Assembly: GCA_017542125.1 (NCBI GenBank)
Contig: JAFXXU010000004.1
Location: forward strand, 1 to 64,000
Length of the DNA stretch: 64,000 bases
Direction of reading: 5' to 3'
Origin: Ruminococcus sp.
Lineage (GTDB): Bacteria > Bacillota > Clostridia > Oscillospirales > Ruminococcaceae
Positions 54,381-64,000 of the stretch are shown here, in pieces. The notes under the pieces are model-generated. The model did no database searches, was not told where the DNA came from, and saw only the letters and a list, made by a program, of their open reading frames with translations. Made by a program: the position numbers and the translations under genes. Position 1 is the first letter of the stretch. The number at the start of each line of letters is the position of its first letter.

Positions 54381-54399
54381 GCCCCGGAGGTAAACTGAA

Positions 54400-55755
54400 A
54401 TGATAAATACATATGACGTGCTCGAGACTATTCGGATGATTCAGGAGGAATGTCTCGACATAAGAACGATCACTATGGGCATCTCCCTGCTGGACTGCAT
54501 CGACGCCGATATCAATAAGGCCTGCGATAAGGTCTACAAGAAGATCACCGAAAAGGCTGCAAGGCTCGTTGAGGTGGGTGAGCAGATCGAGAAGGAGCTG
54601 GGCATCCCCATAATCAACAAGCGTATCTCGGTAACACCGATAGCTATGATCTCGGCGGCCTGCCACTGCTCCCCCATTCCCTTTGCAAAGGCTATGGATG
54701 AGGCTGCTAAGGCTGTGGGCGTCAACCTTATAGGCGGTTATTCGGCGCTGGTACAGAACGGCTTCTCGGCGGGTGACAGGGAGCTCATCGAGTCCATACC
54801 CGAGGCTCTGGCCTGCACCGAGAGAGTCTGCTCCTCGGTGAACGTGGGCTCCACCAAGGCAGGCATCAATCTGGACGCCTGCGCTCTTATGGGACGCATC
54901 GTCCGGGAGTGTGCTGAGAAGACCGTGGACAACGCCTGCTTCGGCGCTGCCAAGCTGGTAGTCTTCTGCAATTCCGTTGAGGATAACCCCTTTATGGCGG
55001 GAGCCTATCACGGAGTCGGTATGCCCGACTGCATGATAAACGTGGGCGTTTCCGGTCCCGGAGTTGTCCGCGCTGCGCTGACCAAGTATCCTGACGCGGA
55101 TATCACCCAGATCTCCGACGTTATCAAGAAGATAAGCTATAAGATCACCCGTGTGGGTCAGCTGGTGGGAGTTACCGCCTCCCAGAGGCTGGGCGTGCCC
55201 TTTGGCATCGTTGACCTTTCCCTTGCACCTACCCCTGCGGTGGGCGACTCGGTGGCTCACATCCTGGAGGAGATCGGACTGGAGCGCTGCGGCACCCACG
55301 GCACCACCGCCGCTCTTGCCCTGCTGAACGACGCGGTGAAGAAGGGCGGCGTTATGGCCTGCTCTCGCATCGGAGGGCTTTCGGGAGCCTTCATCCCCGT
55401 TTCCGAGGATGCGGGCATGATCGCTGCTGCCAAGGCCGGCACCCTCTCTATCGAGAAGCTGGAGGCTATGACTGCTGTCTGCTCGGTGGGTCTTGATATG
55501 ATCGTTATTCCCGGCGACACCTCGGCAGACACCATTGCTGCCATCATTGCCGATGAGGCTGCTATCGGTATGGTGAACACCAAGACCACGGCGGTGAGAG
55601 TTATCCCCGCTATCGGCAAGGAGATCGGCGATGAGCTGGACTGGGGCGGCCTTTTCGGGTCGGGTCCCGTGATGCCCGTAAGGAAGGAGTCTCCCTCCAA
55701 ATTCATCGGCAGAGGCGGACAGATACCCGCTCCCCTGCACTCCCTCAAAAACTGA
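54400..55755 (+). CDS. UPF0210/DUF711 (PFL-like) protein
   Basis: A 451-residue protein with the family features [28 protein letters not shown] at the start, [26 protein letters not shown] and [17 protein letters not shown]. Structures in the family relate to the pyruvate-formate-lyase fold, but no glycyl radical motif is present and no activity is established. CCGGAGG precedes the start. It is co-transcribed with the ACT protein. Confidence 0.94.
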   Translation: MINTYDVLETIRMIQEECLDIRTITMGISLLDCIDADINKACDKVYKKITEKAARLVEVGEQIEKELGIPIINKRISVTPIAMISAACHCSPIPFAKAMDEAAKAVGVNLIGGYSALVQNGFSAGDRELIESIPEALACTERVCSSVNVGSTKAGINLDACALMGRIVRECAEKTVDNACFGAAKLVVFCNSVEDNPFMAGAYHGVGMPDCMINVGVSGPGVVRAALTKYPDADITQISDVIKKISYKITRVGQLVGVTASQRLGVPFGIVDLSLAPTPAVGDSVAHILEEIGLERCGTHGTTAALALLNDAVKKGGVMACSRIGGLSGAFIPVSEDAGMIAAAKAGTLSIEKLEAMTAVCSVGLDMIVIPGDTSADTIAAIIADEAAIGMVNTKTTAVRVIPAIGKEIGDELDWGGLFGSGPVMPVRKESPSKFIGRGGQIPAPLHSLKN

Positions 55756-55779
55756 TAAGTACAATGTTTTGGACAGCAA

Positions 55780-55819
55780 AGCGTCCGCAGGAGGGCTCCT
55801 TCTGCGGACGCTGTTTTTT
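55780..55819 (+). terminator. Terminator of the ACT/UPF0210 operon
   Basis: GCGTCCGCAG (55781-55790) pairs with CTGCGGACGC (55802-55811), followed by TGTTTTTTG. It lies between convergent units. Confidence 0.93.
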
Positions 55820-55846
55820 GTTATCTGTACGTTTATTTGGACAGGA

Positions 55847-56089
55847 TCATTTTCTGCCGGAGCGTTTCTTGCTGCGCTTTACCCGTACAGGAGGAGCCTC
55901 CTGCTCCTGCGGGAGCTGTTCGGCAGCCTGCACTGCCGGCTGTTCTGCATCTCTCTTTTTGTTGTGCTTGTAGGCACGCCAGATGAGCAGCGGTGTCAGC
56001 CCCGCAACATAGAGCAGAACGATGACATTGAATACATTGATCGCACCCTTGGGCAGTATGCTCTCATCAAGAATGGTTATGGGCAGCAT
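55847..56089 (-). CDS. Small single-span membrane protein
   Basis: An 80-residue protein with one predicted membrane span (about residues 18-40, VFNVIVLLYVAGLTPLLIW) and a charged, Gln/Pro/Lys-rich tail (RVKRSKKRSGRK). I do not recognise a family. It starts three bases after recX and shares its strand and codon use, so it is probably co-transcribed with recA-recX. Confidence 0.7.
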   Translation of the reverse strand: MLPITILDESILPKGAINVFNVIVLLYVAGLTPLLIWRAYKHNKKRDAEQPAVQAAEQLPQEQEAPPVRVKRSKKRSGRK

Positions 56090-56091
56090 TG

Positions 56092-56718
56092 TTATTCCTC
56101 CTCGGTATCGTCGTCAAGACCGCGCAGCGCTGCGTTGATGTCGGCAAAGGAATAGCCCTGCCGCACCAGCGCGTTCTTGACCTTTTTGACCCCGTCCTCC
56201 TCTGAAAGGCGGCGGGCGTATTTTTTCTTTACCAGCTCCCTGATCCTTTGGCGGATATCCTCCGGGTCGGAGTAGGGCTCCAGCGCCTCGTCGATGAGCT
56301 CACGGGAGAGACCCTTTAGCTTCATCTCCTGAATGGCGCGGTGGCAGCCAAAGCCTTTGACCTCGATATACTTTCTTGCCAGGGATGCGGCATAGCGGCG
56401 GTCGTTGATCATTCCCAGCTCCGCCAGCCTGTCGCAGACCTCATAGCAGATCTGCTCGGGGTAATTCTCCGAGAGCTTTTTGAACATCGAAACGTAGGAA
56501 TAGTCCTTGTAATCCAGCAGGTATAGGGCGCGCTCCCGCGCACGCCTCAGCTCGTTGGCATACACCACCTCAGCCCATTCCTCGTCGGTGAGGGTGAGGC
56601 CTTTTTTCAGCCCCTTGCCGATTACGACCTCGCTGTTTATAAAGGCGGGCTCGCCCTCGGCAAAGTCGACGCGGAGGGTCTTGCCCTTGAAGGCGCCTAT
56701 CTCGGTTATTGTAGGCAC
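56092..56718 (-). CDS. recX: Recombination regulator RecX
   Basis: RecX binds RecA filaments and modulates their activity. The 208-residue helical protein has RRARERALYLLDYKDYSYVSMF, LAELGMINDRRYAASLARKY and GFGCHRAIQEMKLKGLSRELI, three tandem helical repeats typical of RecX. It follows recA by only 3 bases, the usual arrangement. Confidence 0.95.
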   Translation of the reverse strand: MPTITEIGAFKGKTLRVDFAEGEPAFINSEVVIGKGLKKGLTLTDEEWAEVVYANELRRARERALYLLDYKDYSYVSMFKKLSENYPEQICYEVCDRLAELGMINDRRYAASLARKYIEVKGFGCHRAIQEMKLKGLSRELIDEALEPYSDPEDIRQRIRELVKKKYARRLSEEDGVKKVKNALVRQGYSFADINAALRGLDDDTEEE

Positions 56719-56721
56719 GGC

Positions 56722-57909
56722 TTAGTCACCGAGGCCCGTGATATCTACGGGTGCGAATTCCTCGAACTGCTCATCGTCGTCGTCAGAGGGCTTGGATGCC
56801 TCGGCAGCTGCGGCAGCCTTTTCAGCCAGCTTGGATTCCTTCTTGGTCTTCTTGGTGGTGACCTCGGCTTCGGCAGCAGCCTTGTTTTCCTTGATCTTAG
56901 CCTCGATCTCGTCCATGATCTCGGGGTTGTTCAGCAGGAACTCCTTGGAGTTGTCTCTGCCCTGCCCCAGCTTGGCATCGTTATAGCTGTACCAGGCGCC
57001 GCCCTTCTTGACGATGCCCAGGTCGGTGGCCATATCCAGCACCTCGCCCACACGGGAGATACCGGTGCCGTACATTATATCGAACTCGCACTCCTTGAAG
57101 GGGGGAGCCACCTTGTTCTTGACCACCTTGCACTTTGTTCTGTTGCCGATGACCTCATTGCCCTGCATGATCTTCTCGCCGCGCCTTACCTCGATACGGA
57201 CGGAGGCATAGAATTTCAGAGCTCTGCCGCCGGGAGTGGTCTCGGGGTTGCCGTACATAACGCCGATCTTCTCTCTCACCTGATTGATGAAGATAGCCGC
57301 GCAATTGGACTTGGATATAACAGAGGTGAGCTTTCTCATAGCCTGGGACATAAGCCTTGCCAGCTGACCCACGTGAGTATCGCCCATTTCGCCGTCGATC
57401 TCGGCTTTGGTGACCATAGCGGCTACCGAGTCGATAACGATGCAGTCGATAGCTCCCGAGCGGGCGAGAGCCTCGGCAATCTCCAGAGCCTGCTCGCCGC
57501 TATCGGGCTGGGATACCAGCATATTATCGGTATCTACGCCCAGCTGCTTGGCATAAACGGGGTCGAGGGCGTGCTCAACGTCTATGAAGGCCACCTCACC
57601 GCCTGCCTTCTGCGCCTCTGCGATGCAGTGGAGGGCAACGGTGGTCTTACCCGAGGACTCAGGGCCGTAGATCTCGATGATCCTGCCCTTGGGGATGCCC
57701 CCTACGCCCAGAGCCATATCCAGGGTCATAGAGCCGGAGGGTATGCACTCGATATCCAGAGCCTTGGTATCGCCCAGCTTCATTATGGCACCCTCGCCGA
57801 ACTGCTTCTCGATATAGTTTATGGCTGTATCAAGAGCCTTCCTCTTTTCTTCCTTATCGGTGATCTTGGTAACTGATTTGCTTTCCTTCTTTTTCTTGTC
57901 GATTCCCAT
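56722..57909 (-). CDS. recA: Recombinase RecA
   Basis: RecA drives strand exchange and SOS induction. The protein of about 395 residues has [15 protein letters not shown], Walker A in [29 protein letters not shown], the [13 protein letters not shown] segment, and [20 protein letters not shown]. An Ala/Lys/Glu-rich C-terminal tail ends [14 protein letters not shown] start at [10 protein letters not shown], preceded by AGGAGG at 8 bases; a 10-residue longer frame lacks such a site. I see no clear Gram-positive SOS box upstream. TATAAT lies at 57955-57960. Confidence 0.97.
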   Translation of the reverse strand: MGIDKKKKESKSVTKITDKEEKRKALDTAINYIEKQFGEGAIMKLGDTKALDIECIPSGSMTLDMALGVGGIPKGRIIEIYGPESSGKTTVALHCIAEAQKAGGEVAFIDVEHALDPVYAKQLGVDTDNMLVSQPDSGEQALEIAEALARSGAIDCIVIDSVAAMVTKAEIDGEMGDTHVGQLARLMSQAMRKLTSVISKSNCAAIFINQVREKIGVMYGNPETTPGGRALKFYASVRIEVRRGEKIMQGNEVIGNRTKCKVVKNKVAPPFKECEFDIMYGTGISRVGEVLDMATDLGIVKKGGAWYSYNDAKLGQGRDNSKEFLLNNPEIMDEIEAKIKENKAAAEAEVTTKKTKKESKLAEKAAAAAEASKPSDDDDEQFEEFAPVDITGLGD

Positions 57910-58039
57910 AGTATTATCCTCCTGCGCCTTGCGGCTCATTATTTTTTACAGGTATATTATAGCACACTTTCAGAAAAAGTGTGTATCATTTTTTGGACAG
58001 TTGGCATTTTCACGCATTTAATAGTACAAATTTCTGTAC

Positions 58040-58894
58040 TTATTTCTTGAAGCCTATCACGGCTCTGTCATTGCCGGAGAGATCCCGCCTTACGCGGACG
58101 TCCTTAAAGCCGTGCTGGATGAGCATATCCGAGACCTCCTTGCCCTGGGTGGATCCGATCTCGAATAGCATTGCTCCGCCTACATTGAGCACATCCTTCC
58201 AGATGCGGATGATGCTGCGGTAGAAATCAAGCCCGTCCTCGCCGCCGTAGAGGGCCTCCACGGGCTCTGCACCCACCTCGGTCTGGAGCTCCTTCATATC
58301 CTTTGCGGTAAGGTAGGGAGGGTTGCAGACGATCAGATCGGCCTTGCGGAACTGCTTGGGCAGGGTCTCATCATTGACATCCCCCTTGACGATCCTCGCA
58401 GAGGAACCGAAGCGCAGCCTGTTATCGAAGAGGTACTCGATGGCATCAGTATATTTCTCCACCATAGCGAGGCTCACTCCTGAGAGCCGCTGCTCGATGG
58501 TGAGGCCTATGCAGCCTGAGCCGGCGCAGAGGTCTATGACGGACAATCTATCCGGATTTTTGTACTGTTCCAAAACTATGTCTATGAGCAGCTCGGTATC
58601 CTGCCTGGGAATGAGCACGCCCTTGCCCACCTTGAAGGTCTTTCCGTAGAAATCCCACTCGCCTATGATATACTGGAGGGGCTCGCCGTGGAGCCTGCGC
58701 TGGCAGAGGTCGAAAAACCGCTGCTCGGAGTCGTCGTCAGCCTCCTGCCAGAGCTTTTCGTCAAACTCGGCAGAGCGGCAGTCCATTCCCAGCACCAGTC
58801 CAAGCAGCTCCTTGGACTCCAGCGCCGCATCAGAGTATTCAAGGGATGAAAGCTCCCTTACCGCATCGGTGATAAGCTGACCGTATGTACTCAT
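58040..58894 (-). CDS. prmC: Release factor glutamine methyltransferase PrmC
   Basis: PrmC methylates the GGQ glutamine of peptide-chain release factors. The 284-residue protein has an N-terminal helical domain, LIPRQDTELLID, the SAM-binding VIDLCAGSGCIGLTI near residue 117, the catalytic NPPY motif in IVCNPPYLTAKDM, and MLFEIGSTQG. It follows the DUF1385 gene by 40 bases, a common pairing in clostridia. Confidence 0.95.
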   Translation of the reverse strand: MSTYGQLITDAVRELSSLEYSDAALESKELLGLVLGMDCRSAEFDEKLWQEADDDSEQRFFDLCQRRLHGEPLQYIIGEWDFYGKTFKVGKGVLIPRQDTELLIDIVLEQYKNPDRLSVIDLCAGSGCIGLTIEQRLSGVSLAMVEKYTDAIEYLFDNRLRFGSSARIVKGDVNDETLPKQFRKADLIVCNPPYLTAKDMKELQTEVGAEPVEALYGGEDGLDFYRSIIRIWKDVLNVGGAMLFEIGSTQGKEVSDMLIQHGFKDVRVRRDLSGNDRAVIGFKK

Positions 58895-58934
58895 ATTTCT
58901 GCACGCTCCTTTTATGATCTGCCCTGAGGGAGGA

Positions 58935-59900
58935 TCATTCCGCGTCCTCCCCGCCCTCGGGGATAACGGCTTTAAGTGCCGCGATGGCGCACTCGATCTC
59001 GTCCGCCTCCGGCTCCTTGGTGGTGATGCGCTGTATCCAGAGCCCCGGCGCCGATACTGCCCGCATCACGGGGTTATCGTACTTGCCGGCGAGCCTGATT
59101 ATCTCATATGAAATGCCCATGACCACCGGCAGCAGTGCCAGCTTGCAGAGCACACGCAGCAGCACGTTGCTCCAGCTGAGGTTGAATATGGTAGTCACGA
59201 AAATGCTGATGAACAGCACCAGGAACACAAAGCTGGTCCCGCAGCGGGGGTGGAAACGGCAATGCTGCTTCACGTTCTCCACGGTGAGCTCCTGACCGTG
59301 CTCATAGCAGGCGATGGTCTTATGCTCGGCGCCGTGGTATTCGTAGAGGCGGCGCATATCCTTGGAGAGCCCCGTAAGGGCGGTATAGCCTATGAATATG
59401 GCTATCTTTAGGATGCCCTCGATGATGTTCTTGACGATCATGGGCATCTCAAAGAATTTGCCCAGCAGCTTGAGTATAAGGGAGGGCACCAGCATGAACA
59501 GCAGTATGGCCAGACCCAGACCCAGCACTATTGAGATAAAGGAGATCACGGGCATCAGCTTATCGCCCAGCTTTTCCTCGATCCATTTTTCAAAGCGGGA
59601 GGGCTCCTCCTCACCGTCGTCTGTCATCTGCTTATCGGCGGCGCGCATAAGGCACTTATAGCCGTCTATCAGTGAGATACCGAAGCTGAACACTCCCCTT
59701 ATAAAGGGTACCTTGCGGTACCAGGGCAGGTCATTGCCGCCGCGGATGGGCCAGGTCTCCAGATCTATCTCACCGTTGGGGAGGCGGTTAGCCATTGAAG
59801 CGGTATGGATGCCCCGCATCATAACCCCCTCGATCACCGCCTGACCGCCTATTTTTGACTTGAATTTTTCCTCGCCGAGCGAGTTGCTGCTCTTGCTCAT
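58935..59900 (-). CDS. DUF1385 (YqhQ-like) membrane protein
   Basis: A 321-residue protein opening with FKSKIGGQAVIEGVMMRGI, a DUF1385 hallmark, then MANRLPNGEIDLET and about four membrane spans. YHGAEHKTIACYE near residue 190 and RCGTSFVFLVLFISIF are also family segments. Function is not established. It is transcribed between the histidine kinase and prmC with 12- and 40-base gaps. Confidence 0.94.
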   Translation of the reverse strand: MSKSSNSLGEEKFKSKIGGQAVIEGVMMRGIHTASMANRLPNGEIDLETWPIRGGNDLPWYRKVPFIRGVFSFGISLIDGYKCLMRAADKQMTDDGEEEPSRFEKWIEEKLGDKLMPVISFISIVLGLGLAILLFMLVPSLILKLLGKFFEMPMIVKNIIEGILKIAIFIGYTALTGLSKDMRRLYEYHGAEHKTIACYEHGQELTVENVKQHCRFHPRCGTSFVFLVLFISIFVTTIFNLSWSNVLLRVLCKLALLPVVMGISYEIIRLAGKYDNPVMRAVSAPGLWIQRITTKEPEADEIECAIAALKAVIPEGGEDAE

Positions 59901-59912
59901 CTGAGCTCCTCT

Positions 59913-61409
59913 CTATTGATCCGACGGGCTGACATCGTTGCTTATCAGCTCGACATTTACTGTGTCTTTATCTTCTTGCTTCTTTTTCTGCTCTATGCAG
60001 GGCAGGGTTATCATTACCGTGGTGCCCACGCCCTGCTCGCTGTTTATTGTAAGTGTTCCGCCGTGGCGGGCGATTATCTCATCCGCTACTGCCAGGCCTA
60101 TGCCGGAGCCGCGGCGGGTGTGGTTCGCCTTGAAGAACTTGGTCTTTATCCTGGGGAGATCCTCCTTGGAGATGCCTATTCCCGTATCGGATACGGAGAT
60201 ACAGATCTCGCCGTCCTGCTCGTAGGCCTCCACCGAGACGGTGTCGCCCTTATCGGAATACTTTATGGCGTTATCAACGATATTGATGAACACCTGCCTG
60301 AGTCTGTTCTTGTCGCCGTAGACAAAGGGGAGCATCTCTGGCTCATAGTAATCCAGCTTGATTCCCAGGGCTCTTGCTCTCTCCTGATATATCAGCACCG
60401 TTTCGCCCAGCTCTGCCAGGATGTCAATTGTGGCCTTCTGCAGCAGCAGGCGGTTATCCTGGATGCGGGAGAAGTCCAGCAGCTCCTCAACCATCTGAGA
60501 GAGCCTTTCGGTCTCGGAGGTTATAACTCTCATACCCTTGCGGAAGGTCTCCTCGTCGTCGCCGCCCACAGTGGTGAGGGTCTCGCTCCAGCCCTTTATG
60601 GCGGTGAGAGGCGTTCTCAGCTCGTGGGACACTGAAGATATGAACTCATTCTTCATCTGCTCGGTATTGGAGAGCTCGTCAGCCATATAGTTTATCGAGT
60701 CGCAGAGCTCGCCGATCTCGTCGTCGGAGCGCTTTTCGATACGCTCCTTGAAATCGCCCTTTGCGAATTTTCTCGTTATCTCGCCTATCTGGATAACGGG
60801 GTAGACTATGGAGCGGATGAAGAACATACCCGAGAAGAATATGACCATCACTACCGCCGCCACTACCACGGTTATCACCGCGATGACGAATAGGATCTGG
60901 GAGTCCACGCCCTTCATGGAGGAAACCATCCGCAGCGCCTCGAACTCGCTGCCCCTGGGGGCGATCATCGAGGTGACGGCGATGACCTTCTCGCCGGTAG
61001 GCAGCTTAAAGATCGCCGAGGCTGTACCGCTTGCCGCCTTTTTCGCGGCGTTGTAGTCCTCCAGGCTCACATCGTTTGAGGGTGAGAAGCCGGAGGAGGT
61101 GATGTCGATACTGCCGTCGGTCTTGACCGCCATAAGCTCCACCTTATCCTTGTCGGGATAGCCCTCGACCACCGATCTTATCTCGGAGTTGTAGTTGGTC
61201 GTGGCATCATCGGCATTCTGCATCACGGCATTGGTAACGATATTCATTTTTGAGGTGATATACTGCTTTGCCGCGCTGTAATAGTAGCTCCTGACAGCGA
61301 GGATGAGCAGTATCTCTATTATCAGCAGGACTATGAGCACGGTGCCCATAGTGTTTATGAGCCAGTGCCGCGTAACGCTGTGCCTGCCGTGATGAACCCT
61401 TTCAGCCAA
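59913..61409 (-). CDS. Sensor histidine kinase
   Basis: A 498-residue membrane kinase. Span 1 is at about residues 18-40, an extracytoplasmic sensor of about 130 residues follows, and span 2 is at about 177-202. Then come HAMP (YPVIQIGEITRKFAKGDF), HisKA with the phospho-His in VSHELRTPLTAIKGWSE near residue 268, and HATPase with DNAIKYSD, VSDTGIGI and RGSGIGLAVAD boxes. The start is TTG with GGGAGAG nine bases upstream. It lies 53 bases after its response regulator, with a GTCC/GGAC hairpin between. Confidence 0.94.
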   Translation of the reverse strand: MAERVHHGRHSVTRHWLINTMGTVLIVLLIIEILLILAVRSYYYSAAKQYITSKMNIVTNAVMQNADDATTNYNSEIRSVVEGYPDKDKVELMAVKTDGSIDITSSGFSPSNDVSLEDYNAAKKAASGTASAIFKLPTGEKVIAVTSMIAPRGSEFEALRMVSSMKGVDSQILFVIAVITVVVAAVVMVIFFSGMFFIRSIVYPVIQIGEITRKFAKGDFKERIEKRSDDEIGELCDSINYMADELSNTEQMKNEFISSVSHELRTPLTAIKGWSETLTTVGGDDEETFRKGMRVITSETERLSQMVEELLDFSRIQDNRLLLQKATIDILAELGETVLIYQERARALGIKLDYYEPEMLPFVYGDKNRLRQVFINIVDNAIKYSDKGDTVSVEAYEQDGEICISVSDTGIGISKEDLPRIKTKFFKANHTRRGSGIGLAVADEIIARHGGTLTINSEQGVGTTVMITLPCIEQKKKQEDKDTVNVELISNDVSPSDQ

Positions 61410-61462
61410 TGATCAGCTCTCCCAACAGTCCGGAATTTTGGACTATAATTCAACTGCTCGCC

Positions 61463-62161
61463 TCACGAACCCGACCACTTGTAGCCGTAGCCCCAGATGG
61501 TCTGGATATACTTCGGGTTGGAGGGCTCGTCCTCTATCTTCATTCTGATCCTGCGGATGTTTACGTCTACGATCTTATCATCGCCGTAATAGCTCTCGCC
61601 CCAGATATGGTTGAGTATGCTGGTACGGTCGAGGGCGGTGTTCTGGTTCTTGAAGAAATACTCCATGATCTGATACTCCACCTGGGTCAGATCCACCGTT
61701 TCGCCGTTCTTGGAGACCGTTCTGCTCTTGAGGTTGAGCACGAAGGGGCCGGAGATTATGGTCGAGGAAGCCTCGGGCTTCGCGTGGGACATACTAACTC
61801 TCCTGCACACCGCGTCCACTCTTGCCACCAGCTCGGATATGGAGAAGGGCTTGGTGATATAGTCATCGGCGCCGTTCATCAGGGAGCTGATCTTATCCAT
61901 CTCCTGAGACTTGGCCGAGAGCATGATAATGCCCATAGTATCCGACTTCTCGCGGAACTTCTTGCAGACCTGCTGCCCGTCGATACCGGGCATCATAATG
62001 TCCAGAAGAGCCACATCGAACTCGCCGTCGTTCTCCTCAAAGGCAGTGATAGCATCCTCGCCGCAGTTCACATCGACTACCTCGTAGCCGCTTCTTGTAA
62101 GGTTGAGCACCACGAACTCGCGGATAGAATCCTCATCCTCACATACAAGCACTTTTCTCAT
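61463..62161 (-). CDS. OmpR/PhoB-type response regulator
   Basis: A 232-residue two-domain regulator. The receiver domain has the acidic pair CEDEDS, the phosphoacceptor in VALLDIMMPGIDG near residue 54, MLSAKS and the Lys in DDYITKPF. The C-terminal winged helix has VDLTQVEYQIMEYFFKNQ and VVDVNIRRIRMKIEDEPSNP. It pairs with the kinase immediately downstream and follows a lipoprotein gene in the same operon. Confidence 0.96.
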   Translation of the reverse strand: MRKVLVCEDEDSIREFVVLNLTRSGYEVVDVNCGEDAITAFEENDGEFDVALLDIMMPGIDGQQVCKKFREKSDTMGIIMLSAKSQEMDKISSLMNGADDYITKPFSISELVARVDAVCRRVSMSHAKPEASSTIISGPFVLNLKSRTVSKNGETVDLTQVEYQIMEYFFKNQNTALDRTSILNHIWGESYYGDDKIVDVNIRRIRMKIEDEPSNPKYIQTIWGYGYKWSGS

Positions 62162-62179
62162 TTTGAATACCTCCCCGGT

Positions 62180-63520
62180 TTATGATTCTATAACATAGAA
62201 ATTATTCTCGACCTCGTCGATGGTAAGTATCAGCTGTTCCCGCTTATTGGTGGGCAGCTTCACCAGATAATCCAGCTGGCCTGCGCTGGTGACTACCTCA
62301 TAGCCGTCATAGATATAGGACTGGGACTGCTGCTTGGCTGCCACCGCGACTCTCATCAGCTCTGTCATATCCGCATTGATATCCCCGCCGTATTTGTAGA
62401 AGACGGTCTCGCCGGTGGAGCTGTCCTTCTTGACGGTGACCTTATCCGCCCACCTGCCGGGGAACATCATAGCATAGCCGTCCGAGACGGCGTAATAGCC
62501 GGAGAACTTTTCTTCCAGCTCGTAGAAATCCTTATACTGCATCCAGCTGGTCATCAGCAGCTGTTCCTCTGCCACCACGTTCTCATAGCCCAGCATAGGC
62601 TTGGTGGAGGGTATCTCTATCACCCCGTCACCGTCAACGTCGGCGCTGTAATAGCCTGCGGGGCGGGTACAGATAGGCAGCAGCTTCTCGCTTCTGAGGG
62701 CCATAGGGTTCTGCAGGGCCTGATAGCGGTAGTAGACCAGCTCGGTATGCAGATTGCCCTCGGCATTGAGGCAGTCTGTGCAGAGCACCCGTCTGCCGTC
62801 GGAGAGCCTGCCAACCTTTGCTTTGGCATAGGAGGTGACGTTATCGCACATATCTATGCTCTGCTGCATCACGACTTCCTCGCCGTCCATTTGCAGCAGC
62901 GCCGCCTTGGAGGTGACCTGCCCCGTTTCGGAATTGGTCATGCGGCGAATGGCCACAAGCTCGTTGGAGCCGTCGTTGTTGATATCGAGGGTCTCAAGCA
63001 CCGAATAGTTGGTGGTACCGATACGGGCAAGGTCGCCGCTGCGGTAGCTGTATATCTCCAGAGTTTTTTCATCGCCGGAGAGGGTCTGGTATCCCACCAG
63101 GATATTCGTCCTGCTGTCGTTGCCCATTTTGGTGAGGATGACCTTATCCACCTCGGTGCCTGCACCGGCGATCTCCTTGACAGAGATCCACCTGCCGTTC
63201 TCGTCCTTATCCAGCAGGTTGACACGGAGGCCGTCCTCGGCGGCATCGCCGGTATATTCGTAGAAGACCAGGGCTTCGTCCCCGGATTCGTTATCTATAT
63301 TGGCGATAACGTAGGCTGAACGGTTGGCGCCGTTCTTGGGGTATTTAAGGGTGATGTTATTGCCCACGGCGGCGATCAGCGCCTGATGTATCTGGGTCTG
63401 TTCCTCGGTGAGCTTGGGTGCTGCCAGGAGGGTATCCACGCCGAAATTGATACCCGAGCAGCCCGAGAGCACCGTGCAGGCAGAAATGCACGCCGCAAGT
63501 CTTTTGATTTTCGATATCAC
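62180..63520 (-). CDS. Lipoprotein of a two-component operon
   Basis: A protein of about 446 residues. I start at the GTG at 63520, eight bases after AGAGGAG, which gives MISKIKRLAACISACTVLSG and a lipobox LSGC near residue 22. A longer ATG frame from 63598 overlaps the promoter. The mature part resembles VCBS/FG-GAP-like beta repeats (DINNDGSNELVAIRR, DVDGDGVIEIPS). It is the first gene before the regulator and kinase, so it may act as an extracellular partner of the sensor; that is inference. Confidence 0.85.
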   Translation of the reverse strand: MISKIKRLAACISACTVLSGCSGINFGVDTLLAAPKLTEEQTQIHQALIAAVGNNITLKYPKNGANRSAYVIANIDNESGDEALVFYEYTGDAAEDGLRVNLLDKDENGRWISVKEIAGAGTEVDKVILTKMGNDSRTNILVGYQTLSGDEKTLEIYSYRSGDLARIGTTNYSVLETLDINNDGSNELVAIRRMTNSETGQVTSKAALLQMDGEEVVMQQSIDMCDNVTSYAKAKVGRLSDGRRVLCTDCLNAEGNLHTELVYYRYQALQNPMALRSEKLLPICTRPAGYYSADVDGDGVIEIPSTKPMLGYENVVAEEQLLMTSWMQYKDFYELEEKFSGYYAVSDGYAMMFPGRWADKVTVKKDSSTGETVFYKYGGDINADMTELMRVAVAAKQQSQSYIYDGYEVVTSAGQLDYLVKLPTNKREQLILTIDEVENNFYVIES

Positions 63521-63569
63521 CGCGCACACTCCTCTCCCGAATACAACATCTTCTCCGCATACACAGTTT

Positions 63570-63598
63570 ATTATACCACATCTATACTGATTTTGCAA
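63570..63598 (-). promoter_or_regulatory. Promoter of the lipoprotein/two-component operon
   Basis: On the minus strand TTGCAA (63593-63598), 17-base spacer, TATAAT (63570-63575). Confidence 0.82.
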
Positions 63599-63619
63599 GC
63601 ATTTTTGCTCCGGGCGTAC

Positions 63620-63651
63620 AAAAAAACAGCAGGCCCGGAGGTCTGCTGTTC
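63620..63651 (-). terminator. Terminator of the window-end gene
   Basis: On the minus strand AACAGCAG pairs with CTGCTGTT, then TTTTTTTG. Confidence 0.85.
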
Positions 63652-63664
63652 CTTACGGTTTTAT

Positions 63665-64000
63665 TCACTTATGGGACTTGCCGCCGTTTTTGCCCCGGTT
63701 GCGGTTTGAGCGGTTATGCTGCGGCTTTTTACGGCCGCTGTTCTGCCTTTGACTGCCCTGGGGAGCGGGCTTTTTGGGCTCTATGACGGGCTTGACCTCT
63801 TCGGTATCCTCCGGGGCGTCAGCTTCGGGCTCAGGCTCGGGAGCAGGCTTCTTTTCCTCCCGGATGACGGCTTCCTCCGGCTGTTCCTCGGCAGGGGTCT
63901 CCAGGACGGTCTCAAAGCCCCGGAGGGAATCCTCGTCGGGCTCCGGAGGGGGTTCCTCACCATCGGGGATAACAGGGGCGGGCTCAGGCTCCTTAGCAGC
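63665..64000 (-). CDS. C-terminal part of a Pro/Glu-rich, basic-tailed protein (partial)
   Basis: At least 111 codons run off the window end. The visible part is a low-complexity Pro/Glu/Ala region (AVIREEKKPAPEPEPEAD) ending in a basic Lys/Arg/Asn-rich tail (QHNRSNRNRGKNGGKSHK). Such tails occur on ribonucleases, DEAD-box helicases and other RNA-binding proteins, but the catalytic part, if any, lies outside the window. Family not assigned. Confidence 0.72.
   Translation of the reverse strand, partial: AAKEPEPAPVIPDGEEPPPEPDEDSLRGFETVLETPAEEQPEEAVIREEKKPAPEPEPEADAPEDTEEVKPVIEPKKPAPQGSQRQNSGRKKPQHNRSNRNRGKNGGKSHK

Noticed and set aside
57910..58039. LexA/SOS box upstream of recA
   Set aside because: I found no GAAC-N4-GTTC type palindrome. 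Only a TATAAT and an ACACAC/GTGTG hairpin are visible.

Overview
The window comes from a Gram-positive anaerobe of the Ruminococcus type (Bacillota, Oscillospiraceae). The clues are a T-box-controlled trp operon, a dockerin-bearing surface protein with GLUG repeats, a BspA-like leucine-rich repeat protein, a spore-type SASP gene, short 5' UTRs with AGGAGG-like Shine-Dalgarno sites, and many promoters of the TTGACA-17-TATAAT form. Genus is inferred from gene content, not from a marker comparison.

Layout. 244-6984 (minus strand) is a complete trpEGDCFBA operon behind a tryptophan T-box. 7090-10957 holds a small lipoprotein, the AzlCD amino-acid exporter, an SH3-domain membrane protein and a stand-alone DRE-TIM aldolase. 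10964-17239 holds an ECF sigma/anti-sigma pair, recG, a ThrH-type phosphatase, a ComF protein and a membrane cyclophilin. 17252-21298 continues as an operon rimO-pgsA-hypothetical-cysS-cyclophilin. 21321-25624 has a candidate structured RNA, a lone type IV prepilin, a Sel1 protein and a TetR-controlled MacB-like ABC system. 25675-30574 is a peptide ABC importer whose only ATPase looks like an OppD/OppF hybrid, followed by a gene remnant. 30662-35885 is a translationally coupled dus / LRR / iron-sulfur aldo-keto reductase operon. 35889-40014 has a CbrC protein, a secreted lipoprotein, tRNA-Ala(GGC) and rmuC.

40386-53803 is the accessory surface-protein region: a 4.5-kb GLUG/dockerin gene whose signal peptide is out of frame with the rest, an 1882-residue secreted protein, a 35-residue peptide gene directly behind it, a radical SAM/SPASM enzyme, a SASP gene, and a collapsed dockerin-protein pseudogene. 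The peptide plus radical SAM enzyme next to the giant secreted protein is the best candidate for an undescribed system (a possible RiPP-like locus).

53872-64000 returns to housekeeping: a candidate small RNA, an ACT/UPF0210 pair, recX-recA, prmC, a DUF1385 protein, and a lipoprotein / response regulator / histidine kinase operon. The window ends inside a Pro/Glu-rich gene. A recurring theme is internal deletion or frame loss at four loci (about 25.8, 30.2, 44.8 and 53.65 kb).
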